Assembly: GCF_003121585.1 (NCBI RefSeq)
Contig: NZ_QEOO01000005.1
Span: 1 to 64,000 of the forward strand
Reading direction: 5' to 3'
DNA from: Nocardioides speluncae
Lineage (GTDB): Bacteria; Actinomycetota; Actinomycetes; Propionibacteriales; Nocardioidaceae
Length of the DNA stretch: 64,000 bases
A program made the translations under genes and the position numbers. Below the pieces are notes generated by a model. It saw nothing but the letters and a program-made list of their open reading frames with translations. It was not told where the DNA came from and ran no database searches. The first letter of the stretch is position 1. The number at the start of each line of letters is the position of its first letter. Positions 53,028 through 61,072 of the stretch are shown piece after piece.

Positions 53028-53565
53028 CCTCAGCGGTCTCGGTCACGGCAGCGGTCTTGCCGGGAGCGCCCATGAATCGCCAGTACAGGTTCGTGTGGGC
53101 GACGACATCGGCGGGTGCCGGCGCGCCGTACGCCGTCAGGTCCTCGGTCGTGTGGGCGTCGCCGACCAGCGTCACGTCGTAGCCGCGGGTGAAGGCGCTG
53201 TGGATGGTCGCGCGCACGCAGCCGTCGCTCTGGGAGCCCGCGACGACCAGGTGACCGATGCCGGCGGCGGCCAGGACCTCTTCCAGGTCGGTGGCCTCGA
53301 AGGCGTCGCCGAAGTTCTTGTGAACCACCGCGTCGGACTCCCCGTGCGGGAGCTCGGGGACGTACTGCCAGGGATCGCTCCCCTTCGGCATCTCGTCGCT
53401 GGAGTGCTGGACCCAGACGATCGGGGTCTCCGCGGCACGCGCCTTCTCCACGAGCGTCACGAAGTTGGCGACGGTGGCGTCGCGCTCGATGGACTGGTCG
53501 ATGACGCCGTTCTGTACGTCGATCACCAGCAGCGCGGTGGCGGGCCGGTCGGCCAGTGTGGACAT
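53014..53565 (-). CDS. Isochorismatase-like cysteine hydrolase
   Basis: A 183-residue cysteine hydrolase. The catalytic Asp is in LLVIDVQNGVID (about 14-25), the Lys in VVHKNFGDAFEAT (about 80-92), and the nucleophile Cys in VVAGSQSDGCVRATIHSAF (about 108-126), as in isochorismatases and nicotinamidases. The substrate is not clear. ATG at 53565 follows GAGGAG. It follows the DUF2855 gene by 10 bases, so the two are an operon. Confidence 0.92.
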   Translation of the reverse strand: MSTLADRPATALLVIDVQNGVIDQSIERDATVANFVTLVEKARAAETPIVWVQHSSDEMPKGSDPWQYVPELPHGESDAVVHKNFGDAFEATDLEEVLAAAGIGHLVVAGSQSDGCVRATIHSAFTRGYDVTLVGDAHTTEDLTAYGAPAPADVVAHTNLYWRFMGAPGKTAAVTETAEVSFG

Positions 53566-53575
53566 GCCATCTCCT

Positions 53576-54742
53576 CTACTCAAGCGGTTCTTGGGCGAAC
53601 GTGAGCACGACACCTCCCCTGGGGTCGGCGTGGCCGGCGACCTGGTCGAGCCACGCCTGGCGCACCGCGTCGGGCCCGGCCACCCGCTGGATCGGCCAGC
53701 TGCGCGCGACGGCGTCGACGTAGGCCGACTCGGCCGCGCCGATCCGACCGCGGAGCTCGGCGGCACCCAGCTCGGCAGTACGCCGCTCCAGGTAGGTCGG
53801 CGCGAAGAAAAACTCCGACTCCGCCGCCGCTCCCCCGCTCAGCTCGGCCGCGCCGGCGGCGTGGGTGATGCCGACCCCGATCAGCCAGCGAAACTCCGGT
53901 CCGAAGCGGTCGCCGATCGCGGTCCGCAGACCGGGCCGGCCCGCGAAGTCGACCAGCACGACCGGACCGGCGACGTCGGCGGAGGCGATGTCGTCGTAGG
54001 CGACGGCCTCGTCGTAGGTCCCGAGCCCGGCGACGTACTCCTTGTTGCCGGCCGAGGTCAGGCCGACCACGTGCGGCCGCTCCGAGCGCTGCGCCAGGCA
54101 CCACGCCATCGCGGCGGCGGTCTTGCTGGACGCGCTCGACACCAGGACGGTCGCGGCGCCGCGGAATCCCTCGAGCGCGAGGTAGTCGTCGAGCAGCCAG
54201 GCCGTGGTGAACAGCGGTCGGACCAGGGACAACAGCTCCTCGGTCTCGGTGTCGGGGGCGGCAGCCGGCAGGTAGGTGTTGTAGAGGCCGGGCAGCTCGC
54301 GTCGATGCGCGGCGCTGTCGACGACGGTCCGCCCGCGAGCGACCGGCTCCAGGGTCACCTCGCTCGACATCGGCCAGAAGCCGTAGAACCGCTCGCCCAC
54401 CTCGACGGCGTCGGCGGCCGAGTCGACGACCTCGGCGTAGCCCCACGCCGGCACCCGCCCCCAGCCATCGGCCGCCGGGAAGAACCGCCAGTAGCCGATC
54501 TGCTCGCCGATCAGCGCATACGTCACGTTGTTGGAGGTCAGCGCGAGCCGCTCGATGCGGAACCGCGCCTCGCCGGGCGCGAGCTCACCGCCCGGCTCCC
54601 CCGCCCGCGTCTCGCACTCGGCCCAGTCATCGCGCCGGACCACCAAGTCGAACCCTCTGGTCGAACCTCTGGTCGAACCTCTGGTCGAACCTCTGGTCGA
54701 ACCTCTGGTCGAACCTCTGGTCGAACCTCTTGTCGTCCACAT
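53576..54742 (-). CDS. DUF2855 family protein with a repeat-bearing N-terminus
   Basis: A 388-residue protein of the DUF2855 family, related to zinc-less medium-chain reductases. The core has LTSNNVTYALIGEQIGYWRFFP (about 69-90), GYAEVVDSAADAVEVGERFYGFWP (about 100-123) and TVLVSSASSKTAAAMAWCL (about 190-208, dinucleotide-binding-type loop). If translation begins at ATG 54742, residues 5-28 are repeated RGST units encoded by a 12-bp tandem repeat. TAGCGT five bases before this ATG supports a leaderless start. A TTG/GTG after the repeat, preceded by AGAGGG, is the alternative start and would place the repeat in the leader. Confidence 0.87.
   Translation of the reverse strand: MWTTRGSTRGSTRGSTRGSTRGSTRGSTRGFDLVVRRDDWAECETRAGEPGGELAPGEARFRIERLALTSNNVTYALIGEQIGYWRFFPAADGWGRVPAWGYAEVVDSAADAVEVGERFYGFWPMSSEVTLEPVARGRTVVDSAAHRRELPGLYNTYLPAAAPDTETEELLSLVRPLFTTAWLLDDYLALEGFRGAATVLVSSASSKTAAAMAWCLAQRSERPHVVGLTSAGNKEYVAGLGTYDEAVAYDDIASADVAGPVVLVDFAGRPGLRTAIGDRFGPEFRWLIGVGITHAAGAAELSGGAAAESEFFFAPTYLERRTAELGAAELRGRIGAAESAYVDAVARSWPIQRVAGPDAVRQAWLDQVAGHADPRGGVVLTFAQEPLE
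54657..54728 (+). repeat. Six perfect 12-bp tandem repeats at the start of the DUF2855 gene
   Basis: The unit is CTGGTCGAACCT on the plus strand (AGGTTCGACCAG on the minus strand), six identical copies with a degenerate half-copy on each side. The unit is a multiple of three, so copy-number change keeps the frame (RGST). Each unit also contains AGAGG, a ribosome-site-like core on the coding strand. Confidence 0.9.
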
Positions 54743-54822
54743 CTCGCACGCTACTGGGCACCACCGACAACTGAGTACGTCGACCTGTTGCCGCCGTACC
54801 TCCGTGACATCAGGCTGGAGTC

Positions 54823-55551
54823 ATGACCGTTTTCGCCGCCGACTTCGAGCCGTTCGGCACGTCTCACCAGCTCACGCTCGTGGTCTTCTTCGCGCTCCTG
54901 GTGCCGGTCGTGATGATCGGTCGACGGGTTCGCGGCACCGACCTCGAGCCGACCGTCTCCAAGGGGTTCGCGCTGCTGATCGCAGCAATCATGGTCCCGT
55001 TCCACCTGGCGGAGATGTCACCGGGCCAGTTCGACCTCGGCGGCTCGCTCCCCCTCCAGCTGTGTGACTGGGCCTGGATACTGGCGATCCCCACACTGTG
55101 GACCCGCAACCGGACGCTGTGCGCGATCTCGTACTTCTGGGGCCTGCTGCTCACCACCCAGGCTCTCGCCACGCCCGCGCTGTCCCACGGCTTCCCGTCG
55201 CCGGAGTTCTTCGGCTTCTGGGCGATGCACTTCCTCATCGTGTACGCCGCGATCTACCTGACCTGGGGACTCGGCATCCACCCCACCTGGGCCGGCTTCC
55301 GGAGCACGGTCGCGGTCACTGCCGGCTGGATGGTCACGGTGTTCCTGATCAACCTCGCCATCGACACCAACTATGGCTTCGTCAACCGCAAGCCCAGCAA
55401 CCCGTCGATCCTGGACTACTTCGGGCCCTGGCCGGTCTACCTCGGCGTGGAGATCCTTCTCTGCGCGGCGGTCTGGGCGCTGATGACCTGGCCGTGGACC
55501 CGGCGACAGCAGCCGGCCCCGCGAGACGCGACTTCGCAGGCGGCGCAGTAG
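54823..55551 (+). CDS. TIGR02206-type integral membrane protein (YwaF-like)
   Basis: A 242-residue membrane protein with about six to seven helices: about 16-34, 47-65, 85-100, 105-125, 137-155, 165-185 and 210-230. The pattern PLQLCDWAWILA, TYFWGLLLT-like TQALATPAL and PSPEFFGFWAMHFLIVYAAIY is typical of the TIGR02206 family, with conserved His and Asp in the membrane. Function is unknown. No good ribosome site is seen before the ATG. Confidence 0.87.
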   Translation: MTVFAADFEPFGTSHQLTLVVFFALLVPVVMIGRRVRGTDLEPTVSKGFALLIAAIMVPFHLAEMSPGQFDLGGSLPLQLCDWAWILAIPTLWTRNRTLCAISYFWGLLLTTQALATPALSHGFPSPEFFGFWAMHFLIVYAAIYLTWGLGIHPTWAGFRSTVAVTAGWMVTVFLINLAIDTNYGFVNRKPSNPSILDYFGPWPVYLGVEILLCAAVWALMTWPWTRRQQPAPRDATSQAAQ

Positions 55552-55581
55552 CCGCTGGACCCCTGCCCTACCATCAACGCC

Positions 55582-56283
55582 ATGCTCAAGCGACTTCTCG
55601 GCGTCCTGGCGGCGCTGCTGGCCCTGACCATGCTCGTCTCCTGCAGCGACGACGGCGACGACCGCACCGCCAAGGAGGAGGAGACCAGCGACACCGTCCC
55701 CGGCTCCGGCGAGAGCCCGGAGGACATTGAGCCCGCTGGTGCCTGCGAGTACGTCGTGGACGGCTCCGAGCCGGCCAAGGAGGCGACTCCTCCCCCGGCC
55801 GACCCGGCCGTCACCGGCAAGAAGAACCTCACCATCTCGACCAGCGCGGGCGACATCAAGGCGGTCCTGGACGCAGGCGCCACCCCGTGCACGGTCAACA
55901 GCTTCGTGTCGCTTGCGGAGCAGGGCTACTTCGATGACACCGAGTGCCACCGACTGACCAGCGGTGGGCTCTCGGTGCTGCAGTGCGGCGACCCGACGGC
56001 GACCGGCACCGGTGGCCCCGGCTACTCCTTCGCCGACGAGCTGACCGGCAAGGAGACCTACCCGGCCGGCACCCTCGCGATGGCGAACGCCGGCCCCGAC
56101 ACCAACGGCTCGCAGTTCTTCATCGTCTACAAGGACAGCGGCCTGCCGCCGGCGTACGCCGTGTTCGGCAAGGTCGACACCGCCAGCATCAGGATCGTGC
56201 AGGCGATCGCCGCCAAGGGCACCGACACCGGCGGGCCCGACGGCGCGCCCAAGGAGAAGGTCGCCATCACCTCGGTGAAGTAG
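55582..56283 (+). CDS. Cyclophilin-type peptidyl-prolyl isomerase lipoprotein
   Basis: A 233-residue lipoprotein with the lipobox LVSC (Cys about 21). An acidic linker follows, then a cyclophilin domain (about 65-232) with VNSFVSLAEQGYFDDTECHRL, GPGYSFADEL, AMANAGPDTNGSQFFIVY and YAVFGKV. It should assist proline isomerisation of exported proteins on the outside of the membrane. TACCAT ends seven bases before the ATG, so the transcript is probably leaderless. Confidence 0.92.
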   Translation: MLKRLLGVLAALLALTMLVSCSDDGDDRTAKEEETSDTVPGSGESPEDIEPAGACEYVVDGSEPAKEATPPPADPAVTGKKNLTISTSAGDIKAVLDAGATPCTVNSFVSLAEQGYFDDTECHRLTSGGLSVLQCGDPTATGTGGPGYSFADELTGKETYPAGTLAMANAGPDTNGSQFFIVYKDSGLPPAYAVFGKVDTASIRIVQAIAAKGTDTGGPDGAPKEKVAITSVK

Positions 56284-56365
56284 TCAGAACTTCTTCGCGA
56301 GTCCCCGCATCTGAACGAGCGAACCACGGCAACGGGCCGTGGTCGCTCGACCAAGGGGGAACCAG

Positions 56366-56908
56366 ATGAAGAAGCTGATCATGGCCGGAGTCGCAGTCCT
56401 GGCAGTCGGCGTGGCCGCGCCGGCGTTCGCCGAGGAGGATCCCGTCCGGATCACCGGCACGCCCCACAACGACACGCTGATCGGCACGACGAGCAACGAC
56501 CTGATCAAGGGTCTTGCCGGCCACGACAGGCTCGTCGGGCTGACTGGCTGGGACACCTTGCAGGGCGGCCGCGGAAACGACGTCCTCGAGGGCCGTGGGG
56601 GCAAGGACACTATCTACGGTGGGCAGGGGAACGACCGTCTCCTCGGCGGTGCCGACCATGACTTCCTGTACGGCGGACCCGGCAACGACGAGCTCCGAGG
56701 CGGCCCCGGCAAGAACACCTTCGAACCGGGCGCCGGTCGCGACCTGGTCTTCGCCGGACCGGACAAGGACGAGATCTTCGCCGCGTCGAACGACGGCCCC
56801 GACACGTTCTTCTGCGGTGCCGGCCCGGACGCGGTCTTCTACCCTGGCGCACCCGACCCGGCCGACACGCTCTACGGCTGCGAAGTGGTCTACGACTCGT
56901 CCAACTGA
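56366..56908 (+). CDS. Secreted RTX-like (hemolysin-type calcium-binding repeat) protein
   Basis: A 180-residue exported protein with a signal peptide (MKKLIMAGVAVLAVGVAAPAFA, cleavage near 22). It has six to seven calcium-binding nonapeptide repeats such as GGRGNDVLEG, GGQGNDRLLG and GGPGNDELRG between residues 35 and 115. The C-terminal part has FFCGAGPDAVFYPG and LYGCEVVYD, whose two Cys may pair. The RTX part should fold into a parallel beta roll with calcium. Function is unknown. ATG at 56366 follows AAGGGGGA. Confidence 0.88.
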   Translation: MKKLIMAGVAVLAVGVAAPAFAEEDPVRITGTPHNDTLIGTTSNDLIKGLAGHDRLVGLTGWDTLQGGRGNDVLEGRGGKDTIYGGQGNDRLLGGADHDFLYGGPGNDELRGGPGKNTFEPGAGRDLVFAGPDKDEIFAASNDGPDTFFCGAGPDAVFYPGAPDPADTLYGCEVVYDSSN

Positions 56909-56927
56909 GCTGCCGCGGTCGGCGTAC

Positions 56928-57365
56928 TCAGGGAGTGGTACGGGCAACCTGCACGTACTCGATGGGTACGCCGATCGCCACCGTCCGGCTGACCGTGCAG
57001 AGCCGGTCGCGGGACTGCTCGATGGAGCGCGGCAGCACGCCGCGAGCGGCGTCGCCCGCCTCGCCCTCGGGGAAGACCACGTCGAAGGTGATCTTGAGGT
57101 TGGCCATGTGGTTGCCCTGCTCGTCGCGGATCTTGTCGCCCTCGGCCCGGACGTCGAACGACTCCGGCTGCGCCCGCTTCCCGGTGATCAGGTCCACGTC
57201 GATCGCGCTGCAGCCGGCGATCGCCGCGAGGAGCAGTTCGACCGGGGTGAAGTCCGGGTCGTCGCCGCTGCCGATCGGGAGTACGCCGCCGCGCCGGTTG
57301 ACGGCCTTGTAGCGGCCCTCGCCCATCCGAGACAGCTCGATGCTTCGCAGGGTGTCGTCGCTCAT
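56928..57365 (-). CDS. OsmC family protein
   Basis: A 145-residue OsmC-like protein. FTPVELLLAAIAGCSAIDVDLI (about 39-60) contains the first redox Cys, and the C-terminal SIEQSRDRLCTVSRTVAIG (about 110-128) contains the second, giving the peroxidase cysteine pair. The family reduces organic hydroperoxides in the cytoplasm. ATG at 57365 is used. It is separate from the RTX gene by 19 bases and convergent with it. Confidence 0.9.
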   Translation of the reverse strand: MSDDTLRSIELSRMGEGRYKAVNRRGGVLPIGSGDDPDFTPVELLLAAIAGCSAIDVDLITGKRAQPESFDVRAEGDKIRDEQGNHMANLKITFDVVFPEGEAGDAARGVLPRSIEQSRDRLCTVSRTVAIGVPIEYVQVARTTP

Positions 57366-57474
57366 GAGGGCAACCCTGCCAGATGCCGACACGCCCGGGA
57401 TCGGCGCCCGGTTGAGAAGTCGGGCCTACCGAGCAAGGGTGAAATGGTCATGCCCGCAATCGGAAGGAGAGCTT

Positions 57475-57756
57475 GTGCTCACCCTCACCGAGAACGCCAG
57501 CACGATCGTCAAGGACATCGCGACCCGCAGCGCGATCGAGACCGCAGGACTGCGGATCACCAGTGAGGGAGCGCCCGAACCGGCGTTCTCCGTGGTCACC
57601 GCCGAGCAGCCCGAACCGGGCGACCAGGTGGTGGAACAGGACGGCGCGACCGTCTATCTCGACGGCGTCGCCGCCGGCCAGCTCGACGACAAGGTCCTCG
57701 ACGCCACGCTCGACCAGGGCGGGAAGGTGCAGTTCTCGCTGCTCACCCAACCCTGA
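57475..57756 (+). CDS. HesB/IscA-like protein lacking cysteines
   Basis: A 93-residue protein with the IscA/HesB fold: LTLTENASTIVKDIATRSA (about 2-20), GLRITSEGAPEPAFSVVTAEQP, VVEQDGATVYLDGVAAGQLDDKVLD. The three cysteines that bind iron-sulfur clusters in IscA are all absent; no Cys occurs in the protein. It may therefore be a structural or regulatory homologue. GTG at 57475 follows GGAAGGAG. A perfect hairpin follows 23 bases after the stop. Confidence 0.88.
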   Translation: MLTLTENASTIVKDIATRSAIETAGLRITSEGAPEPAFSVVTAEQPEPGDQVVEQDGATVYLDGVAAGQLDDKVLDATLDQGGKVQFSLLTQP

Positions 57757-57778
57757 CCGTAGAAGACAAAGGCAGGGT

Positions 57779-57803
57779 GGCGGCGACCGGCTCGGTCGCC
57801 GCC
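57779..57803. terminator. Terminator hairpin between convergent genes
   Basis: GGCGGCGACCG and CGGTCGCCGCC form a perfect 11-bp stem around GCT, between the HesB-like gene (stop 57756) and the leftward membrane protein gene (stop 57828). Confidence 0.75.
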
Positions 57804-57827
57804 ATTCGTCCGTTGAGGCAGTGGGGC

Positions 57828-58463
57828 TCAGGTCGATGAGTTGAGTGACAGCGGTGCGCGATTGGGCGACTCGCCCTGATGCCACAGCCGGTGAACGACG
57901 CACGCGGCGACGAGAGCGCCAAGTGTTCCTAGAGCGAGGTCACTGAGCGTGTCGGTATATGCGAACTGGCGTTCGGTAGAACCTGCGATGAAGGCGTAGT
58001 ACTCCGCGATCTCCCATGCGATCGCGGCAGTGGCACCAAAAGCCAGAGAGCGCTCAATGACGCGGGGACGCGTGCTGGTTCGAGGCAGCGTGAGCAGGAC
58101 GACTGCGGCTGCGAGGAAGCCGGTGTTCATGAAGTGCATCCAGTCGTCGAACCACTCGACCGTGTCGTAGAGGTTCATCCGATTGCCCAGGACGTCGGTG
58201 AAACAGGTGATCGTCACCAGCAAGTCCGGGATCGACGGGTAGCTGATGCGGTCTTTCCAGTACATCCACCACAGGACAGGTACGGCGAAGGATGCCAGTG
58301 GATAGCCGACTGCCCGCAGCCCCGCGGCCTTGTCTCGCATGTGCCCGAGGTCAGGGAAGAGGAGCGCGAAGGCGAGGAGAACAACTAGCCCCGCCTTGGC
58401 CGTGATGTTGGCGGTCTTGACGCCGGCCGGCGTTGCCTGGCTCGATAACGCTACTTCGGTCAC
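57828..58463 (-). CDS. DUF2238-like (YjdF-type) membrane protein
   Basis: A 211-residue membrane protein with about five helices (about 24-40, 48-66, 80-95, 112-128, 145-160 and 175-192). The loop NRMNLYDTVEWFDDWMHFMNTGFLA resembles the DUF2238/YjdF family signature, with conserved Asp, His and Trp. Function is unknown. The gene is unlike the upstream AMP-binding fusion and probably its own transcript. Confidence 0.82.
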   Translation of the reverse strand: MTEVALSSQATPAGVKTANITAKAGLVVLLAFALLFPDLGHMRDKAAGLRAVGYPLASFAVPVLWWMYWKDRISYPSIPDLLVTITCFTDVLGNRMNLYDTVEWFDDWMHFMNTGFLAAAVVLLTLPRTSTRPRVIERSLAFGATAAIAWEIAEYYAFIAGSTERQFAYTDTLSDLALGTLGALVAACVVHRLWHQGESPNRAPLSLNSST

Positions 58464-58531
58464 GGTTCCCTACTGGATGTCGACACCACGAGAAACTCCC
58501 GCGGAACAACGAGTGTCTCATCGTCGCCCAG

Positions 58532-61072
58532 TCATGACGCGAAGGAGGACTGCCGACCGTGGACCCGGCGACGGAGGGTCGAGTACGCACGGCACGCCGC
58601 GATGCCGACCGCGAACGACGCGACGATCGCGAGCACCGGATGGCCGCGGTTCTCCAGCGGCGGATAGACCACCCAGTGGGTGAGGTAGACGAACAGCGTG
58701 GCGCCGCCGACCACGGCCACCACCTGCGCGACCGACCAGGGCAGCCGGACCTGCCCGATCCAGACCAGCGCCATCAGGCCTGCCATCACCAGCGCCTCGC
58801 GCTGAAGGTCGCCGAAGAAGCCGGCGAACAGCACCACCACCGCTACCGACGCGACCACCCGCTGCGAGGTGGTGCTGGCGCGCGCGATCAGCCAGCCGAG
58901 CGCGAGCACCCAGGCCGCGCCGAGGACGGCGTACCGCTCGACCGGGCCCGCCGTGATGCCGGCGAGCGCGAACCGCGGCAGCGACAGCAGGGCCAGCAGT
59001 CCGAGCGCGAAGCCGAACGGATGCCGCTGTTCGACCCTGTGTACGGCGGGTACGGCGACCGCCGCGGCCAGCGCGAGGCTGGTCCACAGCAGCGCCTCGA
59101 GGAACCAGAAGTGCCACTGGGTGTTCCAGTGCCGGGCGCCGACGAGGTTGTTGACGAGCAGCACCGTGCCGAGGTGGTACTTCCCGGTCACGATCGCCAC
59201 GCCGGCGACCCAGACGACGGTCGGGACCACCAGCTCGCGCGCGGAGCGGAGCAGCCCGGCGACCCGCTCCCGGCGGTCCTGACCGCCGAGCTGGAACCGG
59301 GCGAGGTTGTAGCCAGCGATGCCGAGCAGCACGTGGGCGCCGCCCATCACGTTGATCAGGTCGACGTGCGAGGCGACGATCAGCACGATCGCGACCGTCC
59401 GCAGCACCGCCGCCGTCTCGACCGCGACCAGCCTCCCGAGCAGCCGGCTGACCATCCCCGAGGCACGGCCCCGCGCCGAGGGGCGGGCCCGGCCGGCGAG
59501 TGCGGTCGCCGACAGGTGCGGCCAGTCGGGTGGCAGGGTGCCGAGCGCGTCGCCGAGCTGCAGCGAGACCTCAACGAACGACAGCGAGTCGCCGCCGAGG
59601 GACGCGAAGGAGTCCTCGGCGGTGGCGTCGGGGCGGCCGAGCAGCCGCGCGTACAGCAGCCGGACGTCGTCGGGCGTGAGGTCCTCGCGGTTGAGCACCG
59701 TCGGACGGTCCAGCTCGGTGGCGTGCCGGACCAGGGCCGCGTGGTCGGGCTTGCCGGTCGGCGTCACCGGGAACTCGGCGACGACCGCGGTGCGCACGGC
59801 ATGGGCGGGGATGCCGCAGACCCGGGCTGCGGCCTCCCGCGCCTTCGCCTGGTGACGTCCGTTGCGGCAGAACACGAACAGGTTGTCGTCGTGGCAGACC
59901 GCCCGCGCGGTGATGCCCCGCTCGGCCAGCAGCTGCTCGGTGCGGTCCAGGTCGAGCCGGAGCCCGAATACCTTCGCGAACCGCGAGCTCCGGCCGACGA
60001 TCTCGAACAGCCCGTCGTCGTGCTGCCGGGCAAGGTCGCCGGTGCGCAGCTCGATGACCTCGCGGCCGCGCGCCAGGTCGGCCGGCGCGGCGGCATACCC
60101 GAGCATCACGTTGGGGCCGGCGTAGACCAGCTCACCGGCGGGGTCGATGCGCAGCTCGCCGCCGGGGATCGCGACCCCGATGCACTCCGGCCGGGTGCGG
60201 GCCAGCTCGGGTGGCAGGTAGGCCATCCGCGCGGTCGCCTCCGTGGCGCCGTACATCACCACGAGCTCGAAGTCGCGCCGCTCCCCCAGCTCGGCATAGC
60301 GGCGGACCCGGTCCGGTGCCAGCCGGCCGCCGGCCTGGGTGACCGTGCGCAGCGTCGGCAGCTCGCGGTCGGCGAAGCCGGACGCGTCGAGCAGGTCGAA
60401 GGTGTACGGAACGCCGGCGAACGAGGTGGCGCCCGCGGCGGCGAACTCGGCCCAGAACTCCTCCTCCACCACCGACCGCTCGGTCAGCATCAGGCCGGCG
60501 CCGGTGAGCAGGTGGCTGTTCACGACCGACAGCCCGTAGCAGTAGTGCATCGGCAGCGTGGTGGCGGCGCGGTCGTCCTCGCCGATCCTGAGGTACGCCG
60601 CGATCGCGGCCGCGTTGCTGTGCACGTTCTCGTGGGACAGCCGGACCAGCTTCGGCGAGCCGGTGCTGCCCGAGGTGCTCAGCAGCACCGCGAGGTCGGG
60701 GTGCAGGTCGTGGGTGGTGCCGTCGGCGTGCTCCTCGAGCCGCCACTCCCCCGCGTCACCGCGGTGCACCACGTCGGGCCGGTAGCGCTCGACCAGTGCC
60801 GCCGTGGTCTCCGGCGCGTCACCGGCGGTCAGCAGCACCGGGTGACGGCCCGCGATCGCGGCCAGGTAGGTAACCAGCGGCTCGACCTCGTTCGCGCCGC
60901 CGACCAGGACCAGCCGACGGGTGCCGCCCAGCTCGGCGAGGCGGGCCTCGACCCGGTCGGCCAGCTCGGCGAACGAGACCTGGGCGTCCGGGGTGACCAG
61001 CGCGGTCGCCGACCGGCGCCGCCGCCAGAGTGCGATCGGGTCGAGCGAGGACTCGGTGAGTACGGCGGTCAT
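58532..61072 (-). CDS. Adenylation-carrier-membrane acyltransferase fusion
   Basis: An 846-residue three-part protein. The adenylation (AMP-binding) domain of about 10-440 has LLSTSGSTGSPKLVRLSH (A3), YGATEATARMAY (A5), RTGDLARQHDDGLFEIVGR (A7-A8) and TPTGKPDHAAL (A10 Lys). A peptidyl/acyl carrier domain of about 455-535 has LGGDSLSF with phosphopantetheine Ser496. From about 550 a multi-helix membrane part begins VLRTVAIVLIVASHVDLINV and resembles acyltransferase-3 (OafA type). It should activate an acid, hold it as a thioester and pass it to an acceptor at the membrane. ATG at 61072 overlaps the ABC ATPase stop as ATGA. Confidence 0.85.
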   Translation of the reverse strand: MTAVLTESSLDPIALWRRRRSATALVTPDAQVSFAELADRVEARLAELGGTRRLVLVGGANEVEPLVTYLAAIAGRHPVLLTAGDAPETTAALVERYRPDVVHRGDAGEWRLEEHADGTTHDLHPDLAVLLSTSGSTGSPKLVRLSHENVHSNAAAIAAYLRIGEDDRAATTLPMHYCYGLSVVNSHLLTGAGLMLTERSVVEEEFWAEFAAAGATSFAGVPYTFDLLDASGFADRELPTLRTVTQAGGRLAPDRVRRYAELGERRDFELVVMYGATEATARMAYLPPELARTRPECIGVAIPGGELRIDPAGELVYAGPNVMLGYAAAPADLARGREVIELRTGDLARQHDDGLFEIVGRSSRFAKVFGLRLDLDRTEQLLAERGITARAVCHDDNLFVFCRNGRHQAKAREAAARVCGIPAHAVRTAVVAEFPVTPTGKPDHAALVRHATELDRPTVLNREDLTPDDVRLLYARLLGRPDATAEDSFASLGGDSLSFVEVSLQLGDALGTLPPDWPHLSATALAGRARPSARGRASGMVSRLLGRLVAVETAAVLRTVAIVLIVASHVDLINVMGGAHVLLGIAGYNLARFQLGGQDRRERVAGLLRSARELVVPTVVWVAGVAIVTGKYHLGTVLLVNNLVGARHWNTQWHFWFLEALLWTSLALAAAVAVPAVHRVEQRHPFGFALGLLALLSLPRFALAGITAGPVERYAVLGAAWVLALGWLIARASTTSQRVVASVAVVVLFAGFFGDLQREALVMAGLMALVWIGQVRLPWSVAQVVAVVGGATLFVYLTHWVVYPPLENRGHPVLAIVASFAVGIAACRAYSTLRRRVHGRQSSFAS

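Noticed and set aside
54657..54728. Short regular repeats considered as a CRISPR array.
   Set aside because: Units are 12 bp and contiguous with no spacers, and no cas genes are present.
54528..55067. A plus-strand frame with repeated LVEP units.
   Set aside because: It is the complementary reading of the 12-bp tandem repeat and has no family pattern outside it.
58532..61072. The adenylation/carrier protein as a normal NRPS module.
   Set aside because: No condensation or thioesterase domain is present, and the carrier is followed by a membrane acyltransferase.
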